From Flagellimonas pelagia (GTDB lineage: Bacteria > Bacteroidota > Bacteroidia > Flavobacteriales > Flavobacteriaceae), in NCBI RefSeq assembly GCF_003584135.1, contig NZ_QXFI01000005.1, positions 1 to 50,204 on the forward strand: a stretch of DNA of 50,204 nt. Direction: 5' to 3'. The position numbers were made by a program, and so were the translations under genes. Below, in pieces: positions 7,704 to 15,857 of the stretch. The notes under the pieces were generated by a model that worked only from the letters and a program-made list of their open reading frames with translations, was not told where the DNA came from and did not search any database. Each line of letters starts with the position of its first letter. Within the stretch, counting starts at the first letter, position 1.

Positions 7704-8492
7704 TTATAAGGATATTTCTTCGCTCGCTCCGTTAGGATAGATCAATGTGGCTACATCATCGCACTCCCCTCCGCCAAAATCAATGGTTACGGCCAGTCCG
7801 TTTTTGGAGACCACCATCACCCCTGTGGTCAAATACTCACAGGCGGCACTACCTTGAAGGTCTTCCAAGGTTTCCACGGCATATACATTGTCATCGGCTT
7901 CCACGGTCCAGTGACCGGACAAGCTGAACACGGTGCTGGCAAGGTCTTCACCAAAGGTGATACCAAATGTTTTTTCACCCGCTTCGCTGATCACGCTACC
8001 ATCTTCCATTTCGATGGACATGTCGCTGGTCACGGTAAAGGAAACGGTGGACTGCTCCACACTGGTATTCACTACATAGGTACGGGTACCATTTATTTTG
8101 ATGGTGCCCACATAAAAGTCCACATACGTAGCGGTGAACGATGCGGTTTCCGTTCCGGCTTCATAGGTTACGGTAACGGTTCCGTTGATATTGTCGGTAC
8201 CATTGAGCACACAATTGTTGAAAGTGGCCACAAAACCGGTTTCGGTGAATTCAGCGGTATAGCAATCACTGATCTTTGCTGTGGATATCTTTGCGGTGCT
8301 TCCGGCATAGATTTCCGCCAAGGCGTTATCGGCAACCCCGGCCACCTCATCGGTGGTCAAAATGGTCTGTAGTTCTGCTTGGGATAGTTTTTCGTCTTCG
8401 CTTGGCATGCCATCTTCGCTACAGGATTGAAAACCCAAAAGGGCCACTCCCATAAGGGTGACAGCATAAAATTTTTGTGTAAGTCTGATCAT
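7704..8492 (-). CDS. Lipoprotein of unknown function
   Basis: 262 residues. Signal peptide MIRLTQKFYAVTLMGVALL ends in GFQSC, an SPase II lipobox, followed by an acidic linker (SEDGMPSEDEK). The mature part is rich in Thr, Val and short alternating strands (GTVTVTYEAGTETASFTATY), suggesting a beta-sandwich, with a Cys near residue 72 and others near the end. No named family was recognised. It has its own terminator and is divergent from the lipoprotein gene at 8643; the two face away from a 150-bp shared upstream region. Confidence 0.8.
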   Translation of the reverse strand: MIRLTQKFYAVTLMGVALLGFQSCSEDGMPSEDEKLSQAELQTILTTDEVAGVADNALAEIYAGSTAKISTAKISDCYTAEFTETGFVATFNNCVLNGTDNINGTVTVTYEAGTETASFTATYVDFYVGTIKINGTRTYVVNTSVEQSTVSFTVTSDMSIEMEDGSVISEAGEKTFGITFGEDLASTVFSLSGHWTVEADDNVYAVETLEDLQGSAACEYLTTGVMVVSKNGLAVTIDFGGGECDDVATLIYPNGASEEISL

Positions 8493-8642
8493 GTTACTTC
8501 AGTTAAGTGTTTACGGTGGTTAAACGGAGGTTGGGCAGGTTTAGTGTACTTGGAATGCACAGATCGATAAAATGCCGTGCCCCTCAATCCGATTTTCGGC
8601 GAATAGTGGTATCTTTCCGAATCAATTTAAACCGATTTCCCC

Positions 8643-9113
8643 ATGAAGGCCCATAAAATTTTCTTCCTGCTCACAGTTTCCATTTCCCTTTTTCTTTCCT
8701 GTAGTGACGACGACGGTGGTTCAACAACTACGGAGGTGGATATTTATGGAACGTACGATTTGCAGGAAGTAAATGTAAGTGCCGCTGTGGATGTGGATGG
8801 AGATGGGTCCTCCTCTACCAATTTGATGGATGAAGCCGATTGCATTTCGGGTACGTTGATTATCCGCGAAAACATGACCTGGCAGTTTGAGCAGACCAAT
8901 TTTACGGTGACCAGCATTACCAACAACCAATATTATGTCGATTGTGAAGGAAGCAGTTTGGGCACCGGTGCCTGGGCTAGTGATGGGGTACAGATAGCGT
9001 TTCAGGGAAGTACCTTACTGGGCACTCTACAGTTTAGCAATGATCGCATCACCAAAACCGAAGGGGAAGATTTACCGGGAATCAAATCCTACGTCTATGT
9101 AAAAAGACAATAG
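8643..9113 (+). CDS. Lipocalin-like lipoprotein
   Basis: 156 residues. Lipoprotein signal peptide with lipobox LFLSC, then an acidic DDDGG linker. The mature domain begins IYGTYDLQEV, has CISGTLIIRENMTWQFEQ in the middle and ends with ITKTEGEDLPG..YVYVKRQ. This order of short strands fits the small lipocalin-like domains common in Bacteroidota lipoproteins. Ligand unknown. Its stop lies 2 nt from the stop of the convergent trehalase gene. Confidence 0.75.
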   Translation: MKAHKIFFLLTVSISLFLSCSDDDGGSTTTEVDIYGTYDLQEVNVSAAVDVDGDGSSSTNLMDEADCISGTLIIRENMTWQFEQTNFTVTSITNNQYYVDCEGSSLGTGAWASDGVQIAFQGSTLLGTLQFSNDRITKTEGEDLPGIKSYVYVKRQ

Positions 9114-9115
9114 TT

Positions 9116-10702
9116 TTAATTTGGACGTCCGAGGTCTTCCAATAGTTGTTTGAACCCAAGGGCCACGCCATTGGTCCAACCGAAACCATCCTGTGTGGGG
9201 TACTCCCCTCCTCCCGAAAGTAGGGAAAGGTCTTCCACGTTGTATTTTTCCATCATTTTTCCGGTATTGGCATACACCTTTTCGTTTAAGGTGAGCCACC
9301 TTGTCATGATTTCCTTGGCCTCGTCCACGTAGCCATAGTTCAACAGTCCGTTAACAGCCAACCATTGTAACGGTGCCCAGCCATTTGGGGCATCCCATTG
9401 CTGACCGGAGTGGTCCAGCGTGGTGACCAACCCCCCATCCTTTAAAAAAGTGGACATGAGCACATCTTTCACTTTTTCTGCCTGTTCATCCGTGGCAATA
9501 CCAAAAAACAAGGGGGATACTCCTGCCAAAGTTGGCGAAGGAGTCATGGCTCCTTTCTCAAAATTGAAATCGTGGAAATAGCCATCTTCCGCGTTCCAGA
9601 AATATTCCTGAATTGCTTTTTTTCTGGTTTCGGCAAGCTCCTGAAAATGATTTTGGGCGGATTTATCCCCTTTCAATCCATTGGCCTTGGCCAGGGTCTT
9701 TTCCATAAAATAAAGCAGGGAGTTCAAATCCACGGGCAAGATGGAAAGGATTTCGGTAGAGCCTAGCCCCCCTTCCTCGCCAAACCAACGGGAGCTAAAA
9801 TCCCAACCAGATGCCGCGGCGGACCGAAGGTTTTTGTACAATAATTGTTTCAACGAATCTGATGGCAAAGAACTGGCCAGTAAAAAATCCTCTTTGTAGG
9901 ATTCCGGTCTTGGCGTGTTGCCTGCATCCCAATAACGGTTAAGGGTGATGCCACCGTTCAGGTTGACTACTCTTTTTTCTGGGTCGATGCTGTCCCCTGC
10001 CCTAGTGCCTTCCATCCAATAGTTGTATTCCTTGGTCATTTCCGGAAGGTATTTTACAAGGAGTTGTTGGTCCTTTCTCGCAATGGCATCGACCATTAAC
10101 GCAAAATAAGGCGGTTGGGAACGGGTTTTATAGTAATCCCTTGTACCGTTTGGTATAAATCCTATGGAATCGATCAAAAAAGCAAAATTATCGACCATGC
10201 TTTGGGCCACTTCCTGCTGTTCGTCCACCAACAGTCCTTCCATGGTGAAGTAACTGTCCCAATAATAGATTTCCTGAAAACGTCCCCCGGGAACAATGTA
10301 GTTATAGGGCAAAGCAATTCGGGTGGAATGGGAGATGACACTGTCCGGACTTCTTTTCAGCTTGTCCCACATATGCGAAATGTGGGTGTACATGTTTTGG
10401 GTGGTATCCAGTTCAAATTGAAGTCCCCTCATGGACTTGTCCTCAAAGTTTTCCAGTACAAAATCCTTAAGGCTAAATCCTTGATTATCTTTGCTTTGAA
10501 GGTATTCTTCTTCAAGTGTCGCTATATCCTTTTTGGGTACCAGGTCCACAAAGGTTTTGGAGTCTTCAAAAATGGCGGACATCTGCACGTCCTTAAACAG
10601 TTGGGTATCATAAAAGCTGACCGAATCGGTCTTGATCGGGGCATCTGTTTTGCAACTTATGAAGAAGACTACAATCAGGGTGCCGAATAACCATTTTTTC
10701 AT
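9116..10702 (-). CDS. Periplasmic GH37 trehalase (lipoprotein)
   Basis: 528 residues. MKKWLFGTLIVVFFISC gives a lipoprotein signal, so the enzyme is anchored in the envelope. Both GH37 signatures are present: PGGRFQEIYYWDSYF at 138-152 and QQWDAPNGWAPLQW at 434-447. The catalytic acid is Asp301 in SGWDFSSRW and the base is Glu500 in GGGEYPTQDGFGW, matching the known pair of the E. coli enzyme. It splits alpha,alpha-trehalose into two glucose molecules. It is divergent from a GntR regulator with a perfect palindrome between them, so trehalose-linked control is likely. Substrate is firm by family; envelope side inferred. Confidence 0.95.
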   Translation of the reverse strand: MKKWLFGTLIVVFFISCKTDAPIKTDSVSFYDTQLFKDVQMSAIFEDSKTFVDLVPKKDIATLEEEYLQSKDNQGFSLKDFVLENFEDKSMRGLQFELDTTQNMYTHISHMWDKLKRSPDSVISHSTRIALPYNYIVPGGRFQEIYYWDSYFTMEGLLVDEQQEVAQSMVDNFAFLIDSIGFIPNGTRDYYKTRSQPPYFALMVDAIARKDQQLLVKYLPEMTKEYNYWMEGTRAGDSIDPEKRVVNLNGGITLNRYWDAGNTPRPESYKEDFLLASSLPSDSLKQLLYKNLRSAAASGWDFSSRWFGEEGGLGSTEILSILPVDLNSLLYFMEKTLAKANGLKGDKSAQNHFQELAETRKKAIQEYFWNAEDGYFHDFNFEKGAMTPSPTLAGVSPLFFGIATDEQAEKVKDVLMSTFLKDGGLVTTLDHSGQQWDAPNGWAPLQWLAVNGLLNYGYVDEAKEIMTRWLTLNEKVYANTGKMMEKYNVEDLSLLSGGGEYPTQDGFGWTNGVALGFKQLLEDLGRPN

Positions 10703-10759
10703 TGTATTGGTATTAAACTATGTTTAAATATAGGATAATAACGGCAATTTGGTTCCGTT

Positions 10760-10775
10760 AAATCGTATACGATTT
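10760..10775. promoter_or_regulatory. Perfect 16-bp palindrome, candidate GntR operator
   Basis: AAATCGTATACGATTT is fully self-complementary. Its core TCGT-AT-ACGA fits the T-N-G-T..A-C-N-A layout known for FadR-type GntR repressors. It lies 13 nt before the GntR start and 57 nt before the divergent trehalase start, so it could control both. Confidence 0.65.
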
Positions 10776-10788
10776 GTAATTTAAGGAC

Positions 10789-11427
10789 ATGGCCAATAAT
10801 TCGGTACTTAGGGACCAGATCAAGGAACATCTTCTTTTTCTAATACGGGAAGGACGATTGGGGATTGGCAAGACTATCAATTTGGCGGCCCTTTCACGGG
10901 CAACGGGGATAAGTGTGACCCCTATCCGGGAGGCTTTGAGCCAATTGGAGCATGCCAGGGTCATCAAGGCGATACCCAACCGCGGTTTTGTAGTGGCCTC
11001 GTTGAGCAAGGAAGAAGCCAAGGATATCATTGGCACCATTGCCCAATTGGAGGTTATGGCCTTGGAAGCGTCACCATTCAAAAAGGAAACTGTGGAAATC
11101 CTAAAAAAGGTTCAGCAGACCATGGAAAACACCCCGAATGCTGAGGATGGACTCCAATTGCAACTACAATTCCATAGTTTACTGGTGCAAGGTTGCCAAA
11201 ATAAGGTATTGCTGCAGGTTTTGGAAGATCTTAAACTCCGACTATCATTTTACGAGCACCACCTGATCAAGGAACCTCATTTTATTCAAAAATTGGTACG
11301 TCAGACACGTTCCATTGTTGAAGCGATTGAGGAAGACAATGTTCCCACCGCTGCACTGATATTAAAAATGAACTGGATGGCCATCTTGGAGTTAATGGAA
11401 GCCCAAATGGACGTTAAAAAAGGTTAA
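10789..11427 (+). CDS. GntR-family (FadR/FCD subfamily) regulator
   Basis: 212 residues. Winged helix at about 5-70 (LAALSRATGISVTPIREAL is the HTH; NRGFVVASL is the wing), followed by an all-helical FCD ligand domain at about 80-205 with the typical FHSLLVQGCQN and a late His-containing helix. FCD regulators sense small acids or sugars, often with a metal. It is divergent from trehalase and has a palindromic operator candidate in the shared region, so it probably controls trehalase and itself. The effector is unknown. Confidence 0.9.
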   Translation: MANNSVLRDQIKEHLLFLIREGRLGIGKTINLAALSRATGISVTPIREALSQLEHARVIKAIPNRGFVVASLSKEEAKDIIGTIAQLEVMALEASPFKKETVEILKKVQQTMENTPNAEDGLQLQLQFHSLLVQGCQNKVLLQVLEDLKLRLSFYEHHLIKEPHFIQKLVRQTRSIVEAIEEDNVPTAALILKMNWMAILELMEAQMDVKKG

Positions 11428-11431
11428 TCTG

Positions 11432-11463
11432 TTGACAATCAAAATAAAATAAGTGTAATTTCG
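11432..11463 (+). promoter_or_regulatory. Possible Bacteroidota-type promoter
   Basis: TTGACA at 11432-11437 and TAATTTCG at 11456-11463 approximate the TTG / TAnnTTTG elements of Bacteroidota promoters, 21 nt apart counted from TTG. It would serve the small ORF at 11486. Confidence 0.4.
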
Positions 11464-11485
11464 TTTTCGGTTAAAACACTTTGCC

Positions 11486-11629
11486 ATGCAATTCTTGAAC
11501 AAGGAAATCGAAGCCCTTTCGAAACGCAAAAAATCCCAATCATTGGTCAAAAAACAAGTTTCCTGTGGTATTTTCCAAGATTTGGAAGTTTTGGACTTGG
11601 ATTCCAAAAAGACCATGACCAAAAAATAA
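11486..11629 (+). CDS. Small basic ORF (47 aa)
   Basis: 47 codons starting MQFLNKEIEALSKRKK and ending in a Lys-rich tail, with one Cys. It has a promoter-like sequence 23-54 nt upstream, uses codons like its neighbours and stops 2 nt before the convergent mobA stop. No family recognised. It may be a small protein or chance; there is no other explanation for the gap between the GntR and mobA genes. Confidence 0.4.
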   Translation: MQFLNKEIEALSKRKKSQSLVKKQVSCGIFQDLEVLDLDSKKTMTKK

Positions 11630-11631
11630 GC

Positions 11632-12237
11632 CTACTCCCCTTTTGAGCTTAATTTTTGTTTGACCCATTCAAAATCGGTCTGGTTGTTGGCATTGTACAA
11701 GATGATGTCATCTTTCGGATGGACCAATTTAATATCCGATTCCATTAAAAAATCGCGCGGGGAACTTTTCCGGGTCTTTTCCACATATGCTTTGGCCGAT
11801 TCAAGTCCCATCGGCTCCCAAATCGCAAACAAGGGTTCCGGAACATGTCCGTTATGGTGGGCATACGCCGTGGCGATTTTGTTCGTATCCCTTTCATTGA
11901 CCAATTTTTTAAGGGCCGAAAGGTCCACGAAGGGAAGATCACAGGCAATTACCAACCAGGCCACATTCGGGTATTGATGGTGGGCACTTAAAATACTGTT
12001 GAGGGGTCCTTGGTATTGATCCTCATCCTCAATGACCGAAAAATTCCTTGCTTCCAAAGCCTGTGCTTTGCGGATACCGAGAAAAGCTGCTTCGCAAACC
12101 TGTTCCAAAAGCTGCATTAAATGATCTCGTTGTGGTTGGCCATGATACATAATCTGACCTTTCTCGAAACCCATGCGGGAACTTTTGCCCCCATCAAGGA
12201 CCAAGCCGTATAAAGTATTTGGAACCTGTGCTCCCAT
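11632..12237 (-). CDS. mobA: Molybdenum cofactor guanylyltransferase MobA
   Basis: 201 residues. The nucleotidyltransferase signature GLVLDGGKSSRMGFEKG appears near the N-terminus (residues 11-27), and ACDLPFVD near residue 100 is the metal-binding Asp motif. MobA joins GMP from GTP to molybdopterin-molybdenum to give the bis-MGD cofactor in the cytoplasm. It lies 41 nt downstream of a MoaD-like gene on the same strand, consistent with a Moco operon fragment; the other moa/moe genes are not in this window. Confidence 0.88.
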   Translation of the reverse strand: MGAQVPNTLYGLVLDGGKSSRMGFEKGQIMYHGQPQRDHLMQLLEQVCEAAFLGIRKAQALEARNFSVIEDEDQYQGPLNSILSAHHQYPNVAWLVIACDLPFVDLSALKKLVNERDTNKIATAYAHHNGHVPEPLFAIWEPMGLESAKAYVEKTRKSSPRDFLMESDIKLVHPKDDIILYNANNQTDFEWVKQKLSSKGE

Positions 12238-12278
12238 TCCTTAAAGATAAGTACAGGAAGCCGATTATTACAAAGGAT

Positions 12279-12539
12279 TTACATCCATACCCGTTCCGGA
12301 GGAGGAATTAAGGCCACCTCATCGTAGGAGTTGATGATTTCGTGGTCCTTGGCGTAATTGTGGTTTACGGCCACGGCCATTGAGGTCAGTTTTTTAAGTT
12401 CCGGGTAGGTATTGGCCAAAAATGCCTTCAATTCCCCAACGGTATTGGGTAATTTCTTTCCGGTTATGCTGGATGTGGGAACGGACAACGTGGGGCTGCC
12501 CACAATCTCTTTGGCGGTTCCGTACAAAAGTATCGTCAT
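12279..12539 (-). CDS. MoaD/ThiS-like ubiquitin-fold protein without C-terminal Gly-Gly
   Basis: 86 residues, the normal MoaD length. The beta-grasp pattern is visible: MTILLYGTAKEIVG, an LPNTVGELKAFL helix, AVAVNHNYA and DEVALIPP. MoaD ends in PPVSGG because the terminal Gly is adenylated and carries the sulfur for molybdopterin. Here the end is IPPPERVWM, so the key Gly-Gly is missing. A shift of one base near 12300 would give PPSGTG and then several more residues, which is suggestive of a frameshift but does not restore a normal end. Located just upstream of mobA. Confidence 0.75.
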   Translation of the reverse strand: MTILLYGTAKEIVGSPTLSVPTSSITGKKLPNTVGELKAFLANTYPELKKLTSMAVAVNHNYAKDHEIINSYDEVALIPPPERVWM

Positions 12540-12776
12540 AATATCAACCTAATTAAAATAAAAGTCTGTCTTTGATTTTGGTTAGCTAGGTTGGTATGTA
12601 GTTTGGACAGGGAGCGCATCCCATCGGCGGGTGAAATTATTAAAAATTGTACAAGCGGTTATCATTTTAACAAACACCATGGTTTTTTAACTTTTCTTTA
12701 AATCAATTCCAGTGGCCCAAAATACTTTTCAGGCAATTTGTGCGTTTTGCATGCAGAACCTTAACTTTTTTTGAAA

Positions 12777-13859
12777 ATGAAAAATGTATTTCGATATTTC
12801 TTCCTAGTTTCTTTGACCCTTGTTATTTTCTCGTGTGGCAATTCGGATGATGATGTCCGCTTCGACATCAACAACAGTGAATTGGGGCTTGGTGAAGAAC
12901 CGGATGATTGCCTTGGTTTTGGTGAAAATGAGTTGTTACTCTCCATACAGGACGAATTCACTACCCTACCCGGAAAGGTCTCCATTCTTTTTAAGGTTTC
13001 CGATCTTTTGGGAAATCCCATTTCGGGCCTCACTGCTGATGAGTTCACCATTTATGAACAAGGAAGGAATGACGATTGCTTCAATTTGATATCCCCTTCC
13101 GAATCCCAAGCCAGGATTTCGCCAAATTCACAGGTGTTCAATAACAATACCCTTTTGGTGCTGGATTTGAGCAACAGTGTTCTGGAAAGCAGTTTGGATG
13201 AATTGAAGGCAGCTTCCACCAGTTTCATCAACAACGTAATGCCCTCTCCTGAAACCCCATCGTTTAAAATGGCCATTTATTGGTTTGATGGTGAGGACGA
13301 ACTGCATTTGCTCAACGCCCTATCCTCTTCGGCTACCGAGCTAACGGCTGCCGTGGACGGGATTACGGCGGATATCAGCAACGATCCCAGTACGGATCTG
13401 TACGGTGCGGTGATCAAGTCCACCAAAATAGCTGAAGACTTGTTGAAGGCCAACTCCAACGTAATCGGTGCCTCTTCTGTGGTACTATTTACGGATGGTA
13501 CCGATCAGGCAAGCCGTTACAAAGAATCCGATGCGCTGAAGGCAGTGGATGAAGCCAGCAGGAATATTTCTTATTTTACTATTGGGCTTGGGGCGGAAAT
13601 AGATACCGAAGTATTGTCCGAAATCGGTAAGACGGCCAGTGTCTTTGCGGCCAACAAGGAAGAATTGGAGCTTACCTTCAATGAAATTTCGGAACGGGTT
13701 GCCGAGCAGGCCGACAGTTTTTACCTATTCGAGTATTGTACGCCCAAACGTGATGGCAGTGGCGAGAGCAATCTGGTCATTCGGTTGAGCCATGGTGGTC
13801 TTAAGGGAGCTGTGCAGACCAAATTCAACGCCAAAGGTTTTACGGGCGGATGTGAGTAA
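12777..13859 (+). CDS. VWA-domain lipoprotein
   Basis: About 360 residues from ATG 12777 (a TTG two codons earlier is in frame). MKNVFRYFFLVSLTLVIFSC is a lipoprotein signal. After an acidic linker there is a small beta domain with LLGNPISGLTADEFTIYE, then a von Willebrand A domain beginning LLVLDLSNSV, a complete D-x-S-x-S MIDAS, with SVVLFTDGTDQAS later. VWA domains bind proteins through a metal ion. The end CTPKRDGSGESNLVIRL resembles a short beta-sandwich. Surface or periplasmic ligand unknown. It ends with its own terminator. Confidence 0.88.
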   Translation: MKNVFRYFFLVSLTLVIFSCGNSDDDVRFDINNSELGLGEEPDDCLGFGENELLLSIQDEFTTLPGKVSILFKVSDLLGNPISGLTADEFTIYEQGRNDDCFNLISPSESQARISPNSQVFNNNTLLVLDLSNSVLESSLDELKAASTSFINNVMPSPETPSFKMAIYWFDGEDELHLLNALSSSATELTAAVDGITADISNDPSTDLYGAVIKSTKIAEDLLKANSNVIGASSVVLFTDGTDQASRYKESDALKAVDEASRNISYFTIGLGAEIDTEVLSEIGKTASVFAANKEELELTFNEISERVAEQADSFYLFEYCTPKRDGSGESNLVIRLSHGGLKGAVQTKFNAKGFTGGCE

Positions 13860-13871
13860 AATTGAATCCGT

Positions 13872-13890
13872 AAACACCGGGGTGTTTTTT
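13872..13890 (+). terminator. Intrinsic terminator after the VWA gene
   Basis: AAACAC, a CGGG loop, GTGTTT, then T residues; 12 nt past the stop codon. Confidence 0.65.
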
Positions 13891-13932
13891 GTATAAATCC
13901 TTATCTTGGATGTCAATAAAACTGAACAAACT

Positions 13933-14880
13933 ATGACATTCCGAAAAAAATCTTTTCGCATTCTCTTTTTGTGCTTCATTTTTGGGGCCGCATTCAATAC
14001 CTATGCACAGCATATCAGTCCTTTGGAAGGAAGATGGGACTTGGAAATGGACTTTATGGGCAAGACGGTCCCATCGTGGTTGGAAATCAGACATTCCGGT
14101 ACGGCAACGTTGTTGGGTCGCTTTGTATTCGCCTTTGGTAGTGCCAGACCTATTTCTGAAGTGAAAACTTACGGTGACAATAAATTCACTTTTAGTATTC
14201 CCAATCAGTGGGAACCCAAGGGAAGTGACATGATCTTTCATGGTGAACTGACCGATGGCAAAATGAAAGGCACCATGATCTTCACCGATGGTTCCGTTAT
14301 GCATTGGACCGGTGTGAAGGCACCTGAATTGGCCTATACTGAAAATCCCAAGTGGGACAAGCCCATCAATGTTTTCAATGGAAAGGATTTGACCGGTTGG
14401 CATGTGGACGGAGAAAAAAACCAATGGGTGATCAATGATGGTGTGTTGACCAGTCCAGAGTCCGGTTCCAACCTGGTTACTGATCAAAAGTTCAAAGATT
14501 TTAAATTGCATGTGGAGTTCCGTTACCCACAGGGAAGCAACAGTGGTATCTACCTTCGTGGTCGTTATGAGGTGCAGATTGTGGATAGCGAAGGCCTGGA
14601 ACCAATGGATATTTACCTAGGTGGGGTCTACGGATTTTTGGAGCCCAACGAGAATGCCTCGAAACCAGCCGGTGAATGGCAAACGTATGACATTACCTTG
14701 ATCGGGAGAAGGGTAACCGTAACCCTTAATGGTAAAACAGTGATTTGCGATGCAACCATTCCGGGTATTACTGGAGGGGCCATAGATAGCAAAGAAGGTG
14801 AACCGGGGCCATTTATGATCCAGGGGGATCACGGTCCCATTGAATACAGAAGCTTTGTGGTGACCCCACGTAAAGAATAG
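13933..14880 (+). CDS. Secreted DUF1080 (3-keto-disaccharide hydrolase family) protein
   Basis: About 315 residues from ATG 13933, which gives a clean signal peptide MTFRKKSFRILFLCFIFGAA..YAQ; an in-frame ATG nine codons earlier would spoil it. Residues about 30-130 form an extra beta domain. The C-terminal domain starts VFNGKDLTGWHV, includes NSGIYLRGRYEVQI and ends with GPIEYRSFVV, the usual layout of the DUF1080 concanavalin-like fold. Members cleave 3-keto-glycosides or bind sugars outside the cytoplasm. It is convergent with a second DUF1080 gene at 14933. Confidence 0.88.
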   Translation: MTFRKKSFRILFLCFIFGAAFNTYAQHISPLEGRWDLEMDFMGKTVPSWLEIRHSGTATLLGRFVFAFGSARPISEVKTYGDNKFTFSIPNQWEPKGSDMIFHGELTDGKMKGTMIFTDGSVMHWTGVKAPELAYTENPKWDKPINVFNGKDLTGWHVDGEKNQWVINDGVLTSPESGSNLVTDQKFKDFKLHVEFRYPQGSNSGIYLRGRYEVQIVDSEGLEPMDIYLGGVYGFLEPNENASKPAGEWQTYDITLIGRRVTVTLNGKTVICDATIPGITGGAIDSKEGEPGPFMIQGDHGPIEYRSFVVTPRKE

Positions 14881-14903
14881 TTTACAACAACAAACAAGCA
14901 TAA

Positions 14904-14928
14904 AAAAGCCCGATAAAATCGGGCTTTT
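14904..14928. terminator. Bidirectional terminator between convergent DUF1080 genes
   Basis: AAAAGCCCGAT and ATCGGGCTTTT pair around a 3-nt loop, with T-rich sequence on both strands. It lies 24 nt after one stop and 5 nt after the other. Confidence 0.88.
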
Positions 14929-14932
14929 ATTT

Positions 14933-15541
14933 TTACTGCACCTCGGCAGGTTTGATCTTAATGTTTCTCCATTTTACCTTGATGCCGCCACCGTCATGTA
15001 TCTGAAGGGCAATGGCACCTACACCTTCCCCAATTTTCTCATCGGTAAGGTGTACCATTTCAACCCCGTTCAGCCAAGTCACGATATCTGACCCATTCAC
15101 TCTGATCTTCATAGTATTCCATTCCCCCATTTTAAGCACTTTTTCCTTTTCCGGTTCCGGTTGGATCAACCAACCACGACCATAGGATTCATAAATGCCC
15201 CCCGTATATTTTCCGGGAGGAGCAACCTCTACCTGCCAACCACTGACTTTGGTGCCTTCAAAGGTGGAACGGATGAAAACCCCGCTATTTCCATTGGCTT
15301 CCTGCTTGAATTCAAGGGTCAACACAAAATTTTTGTAAAAATCCTTGGTGGACAAATATCCGTACTCGGCCCTTGGCCCGCTCTCACAGATAAGCTCACC
15401 GTTTTCAACATACCATTTTTCTTCCCCATGGACTACCCAGCCGTCCAGGTTTTTACCATTAAAAAGGTCTTTGGCTTCTTGGGCCGATACCGTTTTAGTT
15501 ACCAAAACGGATAAAAAAGCAAATGCAATAAGTTTTTTCAT
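14933..15541 (-). CDS. Secreted single-domain DUF1080 protein
   Basis: 202 residues from ATG 15541; a longer frame exists but MKKLIAFAFLSVLVTKTVSAQ is an evident Sec signal peptide. The DUF1080 domain fills the rest: DLFNGKNLDGWVVHGEEKWYVENGE, GNSGVFIRS and IKVKWRNIKI. It belongs to the same family as the protein at 13933 but lacks the extra N-terminal domain. Likely periplasmic glycoside-processing enzyme. The pair could act on related keto-sugars; no sugar dehydrogenase partner is visible in the window. Confidence 0.9.
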   Translation of the reverse strand: MKKLIAFAFLSVLVTKTVSAQEAKDLFNGKNLDGWVVHGEEKWYVENGELICESGPRAEYGYLSTKDFYKNFVLTLEFKQEANGNSGVFIRSTFEGTKVSGWQVEVAPPGKYTGGIYESYGRGWLIQPEPEKEKVLKMGEWNTMKIRVNGSDIVTWLNGVEMVHLTDEKIGEGVGAIALQIHDGGGIKVKWRNIKIKPAEVQ

Positions 15542-15689
15542 TATGTAGTCAATTTGAACAAGAAAGATATATAATTCTCTCCCAATACCGTCAAAAATGT
15601 AGGGTTTTTGGCCCAATAGTTGTTTTACCAATACAAACAACTACTGACATCCTATCAATAACTGAAGTTCAACCTCAAAAAGATTCGCT

Positions 15690-15857
15690 ATGGATGTTGT
15701 AAAGGAAATTATTCAAAATAGTGCCATAGGACCCCTTTCTTATGGTTATAAAAGTGCCGTACTGATTCTATTCGGAGTTATCGTGGGCATTTTATTGATC
15801 ATGTTGGCCCTTTTGCTGAGCCATGGTTCCGAATTAACCTTTCATTATGGCTATTAA
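15690..15857 (+). CDS. Small single-TM protein (55 aa)
   Basis: 55 codons: MDVVKEIIQNSAIGPLSYGY, then a long hydrophobic stretch (VLILFGVIVGILLIMLALLL) and a short polar tail. Transmembrane composition on a coding-like frame argues for a real small membrane protein. It overlaps the stop of the convergent M14 gene by 4 nt. Function unknown. Confidence 0.5.
   Translation: MDVVKEIIQNSAIGPLSYGYKSAVLILFGVIVGILLIMLALLLSHGSELTFHYGY

Noticed and set aside
12560..12680. Possible molybdenum-cofactor riboswitch upstream of the MoaD-like gene
   Set aside because: Only a short GGGA/TCCC hairpin is seen; the conserved Moco RNA layout was not recognised.
13840..14511. 223-residue minus-strand frame opposite the DUF1080 gene
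   Set aside because: Antisense shadow; the plus strand carries signal peptide and domain motifs.
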